A DNA stretch of 64,000 bases, taken from Sphingobium aromaticiconvertens. GTDB taxonomy: Bacteria > Pseudomonadota > Alphaproteobacteria > Sphingomonadales > Sphingomonadaceae. Of the stretch, positions 17,897-26,587 are shown in pieces. Position numbers and translations under genes: made by a program. Position 1 is the first letter of the stretch; every line of letters starts with the position of its first letter. Below the pieces are notes generated by a model. The model worked only from the letters and a program-made list of their open reading frames with translations. It was not told where the DNA came from and did no database searches. The stretch spans positions 1,855,501 through 1,919,500 of the forward strand of contig NZ_JBANRJ010000001.1 of the NCBI RefSeq assembly GCF_037154075.1, given 5' to 3'.

Positions 17897-18385
17897 CTAG
17901 CGTGGAATGCGCCGGGCGGTCGCCACATGATGCGCGTGGGTGATGGCGACGGCGAGCGCGTCTGCCGCGTCTGCCCCGGCGATCGTGATGCCCGGCAGCA
18001 GGCGAGACACCATGGCGTGAACCTGATCTTTTGAGGCATTGCCCACGCCCACGACCGATTTCTTGACGAGCCGGGCGGCATATTCGCCAACCTCCATGCC
18101 CGATCGGGCGGCGTTCAGCAGGACGACCCCGCGCGCCTGACCCAGTTTCAGCGTGGATTGCGGATTGACGTTGACGAACACCTCCTCGACCGCCGCCGTA
18201 TCGGGACGATGGAGCAGGATAAGATCGGTGAGCGCCGCATCCAGTACCAGCAGGCGGGTGGCCAGCGGCAAGGCGGCATCGGTCTTTACCTGACCATTGG
18301 CGATATGGCTGAGGCGATTGCCGTCGGCGGAGATCAAACCCCAGCCCGTGGTGCCAAGGCCGGGATCGAGGCCCAGAATCAGCAT
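17897..18385 (-). CDS. ruvC: Crossover junction endodeoxyribonuclease RuvC
   Basis: The 162-aa Holliday-junction resolvase (RNase H-like fold) acts with RuvAB. Catalytic acidic residues are visible: D7 in [10 protein letters not shown]67/E68 in AAVEEVF, and the C-terminal [16 protein letters not shown]. It lies downstream of yebC on the same strand, the common yebC-ruvC order, with a hairpin repeat between them. ruvA and ruvB are not in the window. Confidence 0.97.
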   Translation of the reverse strand: MLILGLDPGLGTTGWGLISADGNRLSHIANGQVKTDAALPLATRLLVLDAALTDLILLHRPDTAAVEEVFVNVNPQSTLKLGQARGVVLLNAARSGMEVGEYAARLVKKSVVGVGNASKDQVHAMVSRLLPGITIAGADAADALAVAITHAHHVATARRIPR

Positions 18386-18436
18386 GAGGCGAACCCGGCG
18401 ATTGAAGACGGGGACAGATGGGCCGGGTGGCTCACA

Positions 18437-18474
18437 TGCCCTCCCCCGACCCCTCCCGCAAGCGGGAGGGGGAA
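18437..18474. repeat. REP-like GC-rich palindromic repeat (family C, copy 1)
   Basis: CCCTCCCGC (18451-18459) pairs with GCGGGAGGG (18462-18470), preceded by ATGCCCTCCCCCGACC. Related elements occur at 32716-32746 and 57472-57507. It sits in the yebC-ruvC gap and could act as an attenuator or as an mRNA-stabilising hairpin. Confidence 0.7.
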
Positions 18475-18479
18475 ATGGT

Positions 18480-19223
18480 TCAACCCAGCTTCTCCATCAC
18501 CGCGTCGGAGACTTCATAATTGCCCCAGACGGTCTGGACGTCATCATCATCTTCCAGTGTGTCGACCAGCTTGAGCAGGGTCGCGGCATTGGTTTCGTCG
18601 ACTTCAACCGAGGTCTGCGGCTTCCAGGCCAGCTTGGCGCCTTCGGCCGGGCCGAGATTGGCTTCGAGCGCCTTGGCGACTTCATGGAGGGCATCCATCG
18701 CGGTCCAGATTTCGTGCTCGTCCTCGTTCGAGGATACATCTTCCGCGCCAGCTTCCAGTGCCGCTTCGAAGATCGCCTCAGCGTCACCCGCGCCGGCGGG
18801 GTAGGAGATGAGGCCCATCCGGTCGAAGCCGTGGCTAACCGCGCCGGACGCGCCCAGATTGCCGCCATTTTTGGAGAAGGCGGTGCGGACATTGGTCGCG
18901 GTGCGGTTGCGGTTGTCGGTCAGCGCCTCGACGATGATGGCGACGCCGCCGGGGCCATAGCCCTCGTAGCGTACTTCTTCGTAATTCTCGCCTTCACCCT
19001 TCGACGCCTTGTCGATTGCGCGCTGGATATTGTCCTTGGGCATCGACTGGGCCTTGGCCGCGTTGACGGCCAGGCGCAGGCGCGGGTTCATGTCCACGTC
19101 GGGCATGCCCATCTTCGCCGCGACGGTGATTTCGCGCGACAGCTTGGAGAACATCGAGGAGCGCTTTTTATCCTGCGCGCCCTTGCGGTGCATGATATTT
19201 TTGAATTTGCTATGGCCGGCCAC
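18480..19223 (-). CDS. yebC: YebC/PmpR family transcription/translation factor
   Basis: A 247-aa protein starts at GTG 19223 (GGAG 6 bases upstream) and reads [20 protein letters not shown], the universal YebC N-terminus. Later motifs are [24 protein letters not shown] and a C-terminal acidic region. YebC/TACO1 proteins were long called DNA-binding regulators; recent work points to a role on ribosomes stalled at proline-rich stretches. It precedes ruvC. Confidence 0.96.
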   Translation of the reverse strand: MAGHSKFKNIMHRKGAQDKKRSSMFSKLSREITVAAKMGMPDVDMNPRLRLAVNAAKAQSMPKDNIQRAIDKASKGEGENYEEVRYEGYGPGGVAIIVEALTDNRNRTATNVRTAFSKNGGNLGASGAVSHGFDRMGLISYPAGAGDAEAIFEAALEAGAEDVSSNEDEHEIWTAMDALHEVAKALEANLGPAEGAKLAWKPQTSVEVDETNAATLLKLVDTLEDDDDVQTVWGNYEVSDAVMEKLG

Positions 19224-19339
19224 GGCCTGCTCCTGACATTATCTGTGATATGAAGCGCGCTCTCTAGCGAGCCACGCGGCTTGGCGCAACTGGAGCGGGT
19301 TCCGAGCCAGCAGGTGATTCCACCTGCTTCGAAAACGCT

Positions 19340-19666
19340 TTATACCAGAACCGCCGTGCCCGACGCCGAAACCATCAGCATCGACCCGTTGGCACCCAGC
19401 ACTTCATAGTCGAGGTCGACGCCGACCACGGCATTGGCGCCCAATGTCGCGGCCCGCATCCGCATTTCGCCGATCGCCTGTTCGCGGGCGCGCTGAAGCA
19501 CATCCTCATACGCGCCCGAACGTCCGCCGACGATGTCGCGAACGCTGGCGAACAGGTCACGGAACAGGTTGGCGCCCACGATCACCTCGCCGGTGACGAT
19601 GCCGAGATATTCCTTCGCCGGACGTCCTTCCAGACGGCTGGTGGTGCTGACGATGATCTCGGACAT
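19340..19666 (-). CDS. YbjQ/UPF0145 family protein
   Basis: The product is 108 aa with [51 protein letters not shown] and [17 protein letters not shown]. This is the full signature of the UPF0145 (YbjQ) family, which forms a pentameric ring related to heavy-metal-binding domains. Function is unknown. GAGGAG lies 8 bases before ATG 19666. It is read in the same direction as gapR, 29 bases downstream of it, so an operon is likely. Confidence 0.92.
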   Translation of the reverse strand: MSEIIVSTTSRLEGRPAKEYLGIVTGEVIVGANLFRDLFASVRDIVGGRSGAYEDVLQRAREQAIGEMRMRAATLGANAVVGVDLDYEVLGANGSMLMVSASGTAVLV

Positions 19667-19695
19667 GGGCGTTCTCCTCTGTGGCTTGAAGTCGT

Positions 19696-19938
19696 TTATT
19701 CCATTCCCAACGCGGCCAGATAGGTCTGGAGGATGGCTTCCATTTCCTGGCGGTCATGGGGCTGCATCTTCCGCAGGCGGACGATCTGGCGCATGATCTT
19801 GGGGTCGTAACCGGTGGCCTTGGCTTCCAGATACACGTCCTTGATATCGTCGCCGATGCCCTTCTTTTCCTCTTCCAGCCGTTCAACGCGCTCGATCAGA
19901 AGGCGTAGCTGGTCAGCGGCGATGTTGGCCTCGCTCAT
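19696..19938 (-). CDS. gapR: GapR-type nucleoid-associated protein (DUF2312)
   Basis: This 80-aa helical, coiled-coil protein ([47 protein letters not shown]) is a textbook DUF2312 member. In Caulobacter it is GapR, which encircles overtwisted DNA and aids topoisomerases. GGAG lies 9 bases before ATG 19938. It lies between a DUF1244 gene and a YbjQ gene on the same strand, an arrangement that suggests one transcript. Confidence 0.93.
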   Translation of the reverse strand: MSEANIAADQLRLLIERVERLEEEKKGIGDDIKDVYLEAKATGYDPKIMRQIVRLRKMQPHDRQEMEAILQTYLAALGME

Positions 19939-19977
19939 ATGTCAAATCTCCGTAAATATGAATCAGTGTTGGGCGTC

Positions 19978-20280
19978 CTAGTGCGTGTCGGCGTTCTTCG
20001 CCACACTCTCTTTCATTCGGGCGAGCTGTTCTGGTGTCGCTTCGCCCTGATATTTGCCTTTCCATTCAGCAAAGGGCATCCCGTGGATTATTTCGCGGGC
20101 CTGATCGCGGGTCAGCGCGCCATCTGCCTCCATCACCCAATCGGCCAGGCAATTGCGGCAAAAGCCTGCCAGACCCATCAGGTCGATATTTTCCACATCG
20201 GTGCGATGCTGCAAATGCGCCACCAGTCGACGGAAGGCGGTTGCGGCCACGGCGTCACTCATTATGCTGTCATCCGTCAC
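19978..20280 (-). CDS. DUF1244 domain protein
   Basis: This 100-aa protein has the family core FRRLVAHLQHRTDVENIDLMGLAGFCRNCLADWV, with two Cys (FCRNC) that may bind metal or form a disulfide. Function is unknown; it is a compact helical protein found in alpha- and gammaproteobacteria. AAGGA lies 8 bases before ATG 20280, supporting this start over ATG 20262. It is divergent from pyk and upstream of gapR. Confidence 0.9.
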   Translation of the reverse strand: MTDDSIMSDAVAATAFRRLVAHLQHRTDVENIDLMGLAGFCRNCLADWVMEADGALTRDQAREIIHGMPFAEWKGKYQGEATPEQLARMKESVAKNADTH

Positions 20281-20378
20281 TGGCGTTTCCTTCGCTGGTT
20301 ACACATCCCTGTCGTGCAGCTCGGATAATCGAAAAATACTGGCCGCGAAACCGGCGGCGCACCTGTCAGGAGTTTTGA

Positions 20379-21830
20379 ATGACGAAATTACAGCCCCGTT
20401 CGCGCAAGGTCCGCATCCTGGCGACGCTGGGCCCGGCGAGCGGTTCGCCTGAGATGATCCGTAAACTCTATCTGGCAGGCGCCGACGCCTTTCGCATTAA
20501 CATGAGCCATGGCGCGCACGAAACCCATGCGCAGAGCATTGCGGCCATCCGCGCGCTGGAAAAGGAGTTCGGTCGGCCGACGACGATCCTGGGCGACCTG
20601 CAGGGACCCAAGCTGCGCGTCGGCACGTTCGAGCGAGGGCTGGTGGTGCTGACACAGGGCGCGGCATTTGTGCTGGACAGCGATGAGACGCCGGGCAACG
20701 AAAAGCGCGTTAACCTGCCGCACCCCGAAATCTATGCGGCGCTGGTGCCTGAAACGCGGCTGTTGCTGGACGACGGCAAGCTGGTTCTGCGGGTGAAGCA
20801 GGTCGAGGAAAACCGGATCGAGACGGTGGTCGAGGTCGGCGGCACACTGTCCAACCGCAAGGGTGTGAACGTGCCAGACGTGGTCGTGCCGATGGCGGCG
20901 CTGACCGAGAAGGACCGGCGCGACTTGTCCTTCGCCATCGAGCAGGGGTGCGACTGGATCGCGCTCAGTTTCGTGCAGCGGCCCGAGGATCTGGCCGAGG
21001 CGCGCAAGCTGATGGGCGGCTATGGCGCGCTGATGGCGAAGATCGAGAAGCCTTCGGCGGTCGAGCGGCTGGAGGAGATTTTGGAGCTGGCCGACGGGGT
21101 GATGGTGGCGCGCGGCGACCTGGGCGTCGAACTGCCGCCCTATGCCGTGCCGCCGCTGCAAAAGCAGATCGTTGAGACGGCAAGGCGGCTGGGTCGCCCG
21201 GTGGTCGTTGCCACGCAGATGCTGGAATCGATGATCAAGTCGCCCACGCCCACCCGCGCCGAAGTGTCGGACGTGGCCACGGCGGTCTATGACGGGGCGG
21301 ACGCGATCATGCTGTCGGCCGAGACAGCGGCGGGCGACTGGCCCGAGGAAGCGGTGGCGATGATGGACAGCATTGCCCACAGTGTGGAACGCGATCCGGG
21401 CTATCTGGCGCGGCTGCACTTCACCGAAACAAAGCCCGATCCCACCACGGCCGACGCGTTGGCAGAGGCGGCGTCGGGCATCATCGGCGTGGTCGGCGCG
21501 AGTGCCGTCACCTGCTTTACCTCATCCGGCAGCACGGTGCGTCGCGTGGCGCGCGAGCGGCCGGCAGCCCCGATCCTGGCGCTGACGCCGCGACAGGACA
21601 CAGCGCGCAAGCTGGGCCTCATCTGGGGTGTCCATGCGGTGCGGACCAAGGATATCGGCACGTTTGAGGAGATGATTGGCAAGGCCCGCCGCATGGCCCT
21701 GCGTCACGGCTTGACCGCCAAGGGGCGCAAGATCGTGGTGCTGGCGGGCGTCCCTTTCGGCACGCCGGGGTCGACCAACGTGCTACATGTCGCGACGATA
21801 CACGGCGATGAACTGAAGGGCAGGGAGTAG
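20379..21830 (+). CDS. pyk: Pyruvate kinase
   Basis: The 483-aa glycolytic enzyme converts phosphoenolpyruvate and ADP to pyruvate and ATP. Motifs in order are KVRILATLGPASGS and RINMSHG (substrate), GDLQGPKLR, DWIALSFVQRPEDL, MAKIEKPSAVE with the catalytic Lys, VMVARGDLGVELP (metal Asp/Glu) and VVATQMLESMI. Next come AEVSDVATAVYDGADAIMLSAETAAGDWPEEAV and a C-terminal domain. It is complete and likely a single-gene unit, divergent from the DUF1244-gapR genes. Confidence 0.98.
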   Translation: MTKLQPRSRKVRILATLGPASGSPEMIRKLYLAGADAFRINMSHGAHETHAQSIAAIRALEKEFGRPTTILGDLQGPKLRVGTFERGLVVLTQGAAFVLDSDETPGNEKRVNLPHPEIYAALVPETRLLLDDGKLVLRVKQVEENRIETVVEVGGTLSNRKGVNVPDVVVPMAALTEKDRRDLSFAIEQGCDWIALSFVQRPEDLAEARKLMGGYGALMAKIEKPSAVERLEEILELADGVMVARGDLGVELPPYAVPPLQKQIVETARRLGRPVVVATQMLESMIKSPTPTRAEVSDVATAVYDGADAIMLSAETAAGDWPEEAVAMMDSIAHSVERDPGYLARLHFTETKPDPTTADALAEAASGIIGVVGASAVTCFTSSGSTVRRVARERPAAPILALTPRQDTARKLGLIWGVHAVRTKDIGTFEEMIGKARRMALRHGLTAKGRKIVVLAGVPFGTPGSTNVLHVATIHGDELKGRE

Positions 21831-21860
21831 GGGGGCTTCTCCCTTGGAAATTTTTGGGCG

Positions 21861-22234
21861 CTATTCGAGTAACCCCTGGGCCTTCAGGTCCGCACGCAGC
21901 GTCGGCATGGCATAAAGGGGGACGGCGTGGGCGTGGAGGTCGGCAACGATCTCCCGCATGCCCGCGATCGACGGCGTGACCCCGTCGATGAAATGCGTGC
22001 CTCAGCGGGTGATGAGATCGGCCTGATCCGGGTGCAGGGCGATCAGTTCCGCGCTGGTATCGGCGAATCGCGCCCCGCATCATGCTGAAAATGCCAGTCC
22101 GATGAGCAGACATTGTGCAGAAACGCATCAAGCGCCTGATCGTCATGGATCAGGCGCTTGTAGAGAATCCTGGGGTTCCAGTGATAGAGGACATTGCCGA
22201 CGTCGAAAATGACGGCGGCAGGCCTCTCCCCTCG
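21861..22234 (-). pseudogene. Decayed HAD-superfamily hydrolase remnant
   Basis: Reading the minus strand gives PAAVIFDVGNVLYHWNPRIL (HAD motif 1 with its nucleophile Asp), continuing to HFQHDAG in one frame. After a shift it reads FADTSAELIALHPDQADLITR, then an in-frame TGA, then GTHFIDGVTPSIAGMREIVADLHAHAVPLYAM and TLRADLKAQGLLE-stop. So a HAD phosphatase (IA/YihX-like) has at least one frameshift, one nonsense codon, no start codon and a missing C-terminal half. It begins 5 bases after the rpmJ stop. A 12-base hairpin at 22130-22159 is part of its old coding sequence. Confidence 0.75.
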
Positions 22235-22238
22235 CTAA

Positions 22239-22364
22239 TTAGCCCTGGCGAGCCTTGAAGCGGCGGTTGGTCTTGTTGATGACGTAGGTGCGGCCGCGAC
22301 GACGGATCACGCGGTTGTCCCGGTGACGGTCCTTGAGCGACTTAAGCGAGTTGCGGATCTTCAT
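22239..22364 (-). CDS. rpmJ: 50S ribosomal protein L36
   Basis: The 41-aa basic protein [18 protein letters not shown]...[13 protein letters not shown] is the longer L36 form typical of alphaproteobacteria. It lacks the zinc-binding Cys/His set of the 37-aa form. It stands alone on the minus strand. It is a component of the large ribosomal subunit. Confidence 0.95.
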   Translation of the reverse strand: MKIRNSLKSLKDRHRDNRVIRRRGRTYVINKTNRRFKARQG

Positions 22365-22582
22365 GGCTGCCTGCCTTCGATGAATCAAATTGGTGTCGGA
22401 AAATTGAAGCGCTGCCCCTATGGGCGGGGGACAGGAAAGTCAAGCATGGCTGCACCCATTCCAGCGGCCCGCCGCCAATCATCAGGTGAAATCCCGCGCG
22501 CCCGATGATAGAGGGCCGACCAATGGCTTGGAGCATTTCCGGGCCGCCAGTTCATCCATCCTTTTTTGCCCGGAGGCCAGTC

Positions 22583-23770
22583 ATGTTGCCACAGGCCCGC
22601 AGCGCCGGGGAGGAATATCGCCGCAGGCTGGGTCGACGCCTCCCGATTCTGGCTGGTCTGTTGATGCTGACTGGTTGTGGTCTTCCTCTGCCGCTGCGGA
22701 TCGCATCCTGCGCCGAGATGACTGCGCCTTCATTCGGGGCGGTTGACGATCAGCGGACCATGACCACCCGCTTTTCCATACTGACCTATAATATTGAGGG
22801 ACTCGGCTGGCCTGCGCGCGGTGGTCGTGCGCCGGACCTGCGAAAGATTGGTGTGCATCTGGCGGATTTGCGCGCGCAGGGACGCGCGCCCGATGTCGTG
22901 ATGTTCCAGGAAATGTTCAGCGGTGCCGCGAAAAAGGCGGTGCTGGCGGCGGGCTATCCCTCCATCGTCAGCGGACCGGGGCGCGTCATGCGCCCGGACG
23001 GCCCGGCCATGGACAAACTGCCCGGCCGGTCTGGGATCAAACGGGGTGAGGTCGGTCTGCGCCTGACGGGCGGGGGGCTGGCGATCGCGTCTCGCTATCC
23101 GATCGTGAACAGCACGGTGCGCGCCTATGGCCGCCGGTCCTGCGCGGGCATCGATTGTCTGGCGAACAAGGGCATATTGATGGCGCGAATCGCCATTCCC
23201 GGCGTTCCTTTTCCCATCGACCTCTACAACACCCATATGAATTCACGCGGGGCGTCCCGCGCGCCCGCGCGCCGCAATCTGGCGGCCCATGACCGGCAAG
23301 CGTTCGAGGCATCGGATTTCATCAATGAGACCCATGATGATGCCATCCCGTTGATCGTTGGCGGAGATTTCAACATGCGCGATTCGCAGGCGCGGTGGGA
23401 CAATTTTACGTCGCGCCAGCCGTTGATGCTGGTTCACAAGGTTTGCGCTGAGCCGGAGTCCGGCTGCGATGCGCAGATGTCCTGGGATGGGGACGCCCCC
23501 TGGATGGATACGCAGGATCTGCAATTTTTCTGGCCCGGCGTATCGGCGAATATCCGCCCTGTACGTGTGGAGGCGATGTTCGATGGCGGTCCGGGCGGTC
23601 CCGTCCTGTCGGACCATGATGCTTTCCTCGTCACCTACGAATTACGCTGGCCTCGCACATTTGCGTCCTCTACCCCTTCCGTTCATCCTGCGTGCAGCAT
23701 TTTCATGTCTGAAGCGTTGTCCGGGGGAGCGCCGGATCGGCGCGGGCGGGACGATTTGGAGACCAAATGA
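22583..23770 (+). CDS. Exported endonuclease/exonuclease/phosphatase-family lipoprotein
   Basis: The product is 395 aa from ATG 22583 (GGAGG 6 bases upstream). A basic N-terminus and LPILAGLLMLTGC form a lipoprotein signal with the lipid-attached Cys near residue 32. The rest is an EEP domain: LTYNIEGLG, VVMFQEMFSG (metal Glu), DLYNTHMNS, VGGDFNMRDS (catalytic Asp/Asn) and LSDHDAFLVTYEL (catalytic His). It is similar in layout to bacterial sphingomyelinase or nuclease-like phosphodiesterases; the substrate is not certain. It is one base from the next lipoprotein gene, so the two share an operon. Confidence 0.82.
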   Translation: MLPQARSAGEEYRRRLGRRLPILAGLLMLTGCGLPLPLRIASCAEMTAPSFGAVDDQRTMTTRFSILTYNIEGLGWPARGGRAPDLRKIGVHLADLRAQGRAPDVVMFQEMFSGAAKKAVLAAGYPSIVSGPGRVMRPDGPAMDKLPGRSGIKRGEVGLRLTGGGLAIASRYPIVNSTVRAYGRRSCAGIDCLANKGILMARIAIPGVPFPIDLYNTHMNSRGASRAPARRNLAAHDRQAFEASDFINETHDDAIPLIVGGDFNMRDSQARWDNFTSRQPLMLVHKVCAEPESGCDAQMSWDGDAPWMDTQDLQFFWPGVSANIRPVRVEAMFDGGPGGPVLSDHDAFLVTYELRWPRTFASSTPSVHPACSIFMSEALSGGAPDRRGRDDLETK

Positions 23771-23771
23771 C

Positions 23772-24365
23772 ATGCTGAAGACTGTCCTTACCGCTACCAC
23801 CCTGGCCCTTGGCCTGTCTGCCTGCGCGACTGCCGTGCCGCCGGTTGAGGTCACGCGCTTCCATGTCGGCAATCCGCCAGTATCGGGCAGTGTTGCAGTG
23901 ACGGAGATGACGGGCAATCCCGACGTTGGCCTGGAATTCCGCACCTATGCCGCCGCCGTTGGGCGGGAATTGCAGCGCGTGGGCTTTTCCGAAACCAGCG
24001 GCCCGGCCAGCGACTATATCGCCACGGTCGGCTTTCGCCGCGACTTCCGTCCAACCGGCCCCGATCGGTCGGGCAAGCCGGTCAGCGTCGGCGTGGGTGG
24101 CGGAGTCGGCAGTCACGGCTATTCCGGCCTTGGCGTCGGCATCGGCATCAACCTGTCGGGCAAGCCCAAGGATGTGGTGACCACCGAGTTGCAGGTGCAG
24201 ATGCGCCGCCGCAGCGATTCGACCGTGATCTGGGAAGGCCGGGCGATGACCAGCGCGCGTGAAGGGACTCCAGCCGCGCAGCCGGGCATGGCCGCCGCCA
24301 AGCTCGCCTCCGCCCTCATCGGGGGCTATCCGGGCGAGTCAGGCCGCACTATAACCGTCAAATGA
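23772..24365 (+). CDS. DUF4136 lipoprotein
   Basis: This 197-aa product has a lipoprotein signal LGLSACATA with Cys18. The mature domain (VEVTRFHVGNP, VAVTEMTGNPDVGLEFRTYAAAVGRELQRVGFS, DYIATVGFRRDF, a Gly-rich GVGGGVGSHGYSGLGVGIGINL, and VIWEGRA) is typical of DUF4136 envelope lipoproteins of unknown function. Its stop overlaps the next start (ATGA at 24362-24365). It lies between an EEP lipoprotein and an M14 peptidase. Confidence 0.82.
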   Translation: MLKTVLTATTLALGLSACATAVPPVEVTRFHVGNPPVSGSVAVTEMTGNPDVGLEFRTYAAAVGRELQRVGFSETSGPASDYIATVGFRRDFRPTGPDRSGKPVSVGVGGGVGSHGYSGLGVGIGINLSGKPKDVVTTELQVQMRRRSDSTVIWEGRAMTSAREGTPAAQPGMAAAKLASALIGGYPGESGRTITVK

Positions 24366-25492
24366 CCTTATCGATCACGAGCGCTTTCGACAGCGGCAAC
24401 ATCCGCGTTCTTTCCATCAACGAGACGACAGGCGGCTACAGTGCTGACCTGGAGATCGTCACCGACCATCAGAGCGACTTTTACCAGTGGTTCCATTTTC
24501 GTGTTGCCGGTGCAGCGGGGAAGGACGTGACGCTGCGGATCGTCAATTGCGGCGGGTCGGCCTATCCCAATGGCTGGGAGGCCTATAAGGCGCGGATCAG
24601 CGACGATCGGGAGAACTGGCTGCTGGCCGACACCAGCTATGCCGATGGCGTGCTGACGATTCAGGTGTCGCCGGACGCTAACGCGCTATGGGTCGCCTAT
24701 TTCGCGCCCTATTCGATGGAGCGGCACCATGATCTGGTGGCCTGGGCGGCCAGCCAGTCGGGCGTGGAACTACACGAACTGGGCACGACGCTGGACGGCC
24801 AGCCGCTCGACCTGCTGACGCTGGGCGAAGGGGAGAAGCAGGTCTGGCTCTATGCCCGCCAGCATCCGGGCGAGAGCATGGCGGAGTGGTGGATGGAAGG
24901 CGCGATCGAGCGCCTGTGCGATGAGGAAGATGCGGTCGCGCGGTTGCTGCGGCAGAAGGCCACCTTCCATATCGTACCGAACATGAACCCGGATGGCAGC
25001 CGTCGCGGGCACCTTCGCACCAATGCGGTGGGCGTGAACCTCAACCGCGAATGGCATGAGCCGTCGATGGAGCGTAGCCCGGAGGTCTTCCTGATCCGCG
25101 CGGCGATGGATGCGACCGGCGTCGATTTCGCCATGGACGTGCATGGGGACGAGGCGATTGCTGCTGTGTTCCTGGCGGGGTTTGAGGGCATCCCTTCGAT
25201 CACCGATCGTCAGGTAGGGCTGTATCGCCAATATCGTGACACGCTGGCCGCACGCACGCCCGATTTCCAGACGAAGCTGGGTTATGTCGAGGCGGGGGAG
25301 GGCAAAGCCAATCTGGCCATGTCGACCAACCAGCTTGCCGAGCGCTTTGGCGCGGTGTCGATGACGCTGGAAATGCCGTTCAAGGATAATGACGACCTGC
25401 CCGACGCCGATTTCGGCTGGTCGCCCGCGCGGTCGGCGCAACTGGGCAAGGATTGTCTGGCGGTGCTGGCGGAGATGATCGACGAGATTTGA
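24362..25492 (+). CDS. M14-family metallocarboxypeptidase (cytosolic CP-like)
   Basis: This 376-aa product has an N-terminal beta-sandwich (MTLSITSAFDSGNIRVLS, YQWFHFRVAG, FAPYSMERH) followed by a zinc carboxypeptidase domain. Zinc ligands are in RQHPGES (H-x-x-E) and the later DVHGDE; NMNPDGSRRGHLRTNAVGVNLNREW is the substrate region; the catalytic Glu is in TLEMPFKDND. This architecture is the bacterial version of the cytosolic carboxypeptidases that trim glutamates from tubulin in eukaryotes; the bacterial substrate is unknown. No signal peptide is seen, so it is cytosolic. Translation is coupled to the DUF4136 gene. Confidence 0.92.
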   Translation: MTLSITSAFDSGNIRVLSINETTGGYSADLEIVTDHQSDFYQWFHFRVAGAAGKDVTLRIVNCGGSAYPNGWEAYKARISDDRENWLLADTSYADGVLTIQVSPDANALWVAYFAPYSMERHHDLVAWAASQSGVELHELGTTLDGQPLDLLTLGEGEKQVWLYARQHPGESMAEWWMEGAIERLCDEEDAVARLLRQKATFHIVPNMNPDGSRRGHLRTNAVGVNLNREWHEPSMERSPEVFLIRAAMDATGVDFAMDVHGDEAIAAVFLAGFEGIPSITDRQVGLYRQYRDTLAARTPDFQTKLGYVEAGEGKANLAMSTNQLAERFGAVSMTLEMPFKDNDDLPDADFGWSPARSAQLGKDCLAVLAEMIDEI

Positions 25493-25502
25493 GGGGGAGG
25501 CG

Positions 25503-25610
25503 TTAGCCGACCATCACATATAGAGCGCCCGTCGCGATAATAAGTACTGCTATCCCCGCGACTAAAATGCGAAAAGGGATCAGGTGGATTATGTCGGACC
25601 AATCGAACAT
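25503..25610 (-). CDS. Possible 35-aa single-pass membrane protein
   Basis: A short minus-strand frame encodes MFDWSDIIHLIPFRILVAG followed by IAVLIIATGALYVMVG, a clean 21-residue membrane helix with a short polar N-terminus. The composition is unlike random frames of this GC content (Ile/Leu/Phe-rich). The ribosome site is weak (GATAG). It ends 10 bases from the convergent M14 gene. Confidence 0.4.
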   Translation of the reverse strand: MFDWSDIIHLIPFRILVAGIAVLIIATGALYVMVG

Positions 25611-25662
25611 GGATGCTATCTGACATGGGCGTCGCTTGGTGGCAGCGAATCGTACAAATCTG

Positions 25663-25760
25663 CCGTCATCCCGGACTTGATCCGGGATCTATTCGTTCTG
25701 GGCCATCAGGAATAAGCGAGGTTTGCGCTCATGAATCCCGGATCAAGTCCGGTATGACGG
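25663..25760. repeat. REP-like palindromic repeat (family A, copy 1, inverted pair)
   Basis: Arms at 25663-25688 (CCGTCATCCCGGACTTGATC...) and 25735-25760 (...GATCAAGTCCGGTATGACGG) are reverse complements across 26 bases with one mismatch, spaced by 46 bases. A single-arm copy lies at 53926-53950. The elements are in a non-coding gap between an M14 gene and rdgB. Confidence 0.8.
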
Positions 25761-25825
25761 TGTGGATGGGGCGGGCGCTGTGGATAAGGGATGGCCCGCG
25801 CACTTTTTACGACCCGTCCCAGCGC

Positions 25826-26455
25826 TCAAAAAACCGCCGCCACCAGCTTGGCGAAGGCATCCGCGCGATGGCTCATCGCGTGCTTCTTGTCCGGGGCCAT
25901 TTCGCCGAAGCTGATATCATGGCCATTGGGCTGGAACATCGGATCATAGCCAAAGCCCTGATCGCCACGCGGAGGCCAGACGATGACGCCATCGACGCGG
26001 CCTTCAAAGGCTTCGACATGGCCGTCGGGCCAGGCGAGGGCGAGGGCGCAGACGAAATGGGCGTCATGGCCGACCTCTGGCCCCTTGGCCTCCACATTGG
26101 TCCAGACACGCTGCATGGCGACGCCGAAATCCTTGGATTCCCCGGCCCAGCGGGCGGAGAAGAGGCCGGGGTCGCCGCCCAGCGCTTCCACAGAAAGGCC
26201 GCTGTCGTCGGCAAGGGCGGGCAGGCCGGACAGATCGGCGGCCTGCATCGCCTTCAACTCTGCGTTGGCGATGAAGGTGGTGCCGGTTTCCTCCGGTTCG
26301 GGCAGATCCAGGTCCGCAGCGGAAATCGGCTCGATTCCATAGGGGCCGAGCAGCGCCGCGATTTCGTGTATCTTGCCGGGATTATGGCTGGCGATCACTA
26401 GCTTGCCCGGCTTGAGTTTGCGGATTGCCTGCTCCTGTCCGAAATCGTCGCTCAT
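25826..26455 (-). CDS. rdgB: RdgB/HAM1 non-canonical purine NTP pyrophosphatase
   Basis: The 209-aa cytosolic house-cleaning enzyme hydrolyses dITP and XTP to monophosphates. Motifs are [14 protein letters not shown] (SxNxxK), [61 protein letters not shown] and [10 protein letters not shown]. Complete. It follows rph on the same strand, separated by a palindromic repeat, in the usual rph-rdgB order. hemW, often third, is elsewhere in this window. Confidence 0.97.
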   Translation of the reverse strand: MSDDFGQEQAIRKLKPGKLVIASHNPGKIHEIAALLGPYGIEPISAADLDLPEPEETGTTFIANAELKAMQAADLSGLPALADDSGLSVEALGGDPGLFSARWAGESKDFGVAMQRVWTNVEAKGPEVGHDAHFVCALALAWPDGHVEAFEGRVDGVIVWPPRGDQGFGYDPMFQPNGHDISFGEMAPDKKHAMSHRADAFAKLVAAVF

Positions 26456-26478
26456 TTATTCTGATACCTTCGCCACTG

Positions 26479-26544
26479 TTCGTTTCGAGCGTAGTCGAGA
26501 AACCCGACTATGCGCCAGTGCTTCTCGACTTCGCTCGAAGCGAA
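26479..26544. repeat. REP-like palindromic repeat (family B) between rph and rdgB
   Basis: Left arm 26479-26501 (TTCGTTTCGAGCGTAGTCGA...) and right arm 26522-26544 (TTCTCGACTTCGCTCGAAGC...) are reverse complements over 23 bases with two mismatches, spaced by 20 bases. The type (TTCTCGACT-CGCTCGAA) is commonly seen as an intergenic repeat in sphingomonads, from general memory. Confidence 0.8.
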
Positions 26545-26587
26545 CGGATGGAAGTGACTTCACGATATACGAGCGGGCGTGGTAGTT

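Noticed and set aside
22130-22159. 12-base perfect hairpin as a terminator
   Set aside because: No T run follows on either strand and it lies in the old coding sequence of a HAD gene (encoding KRLIHDDQAL).
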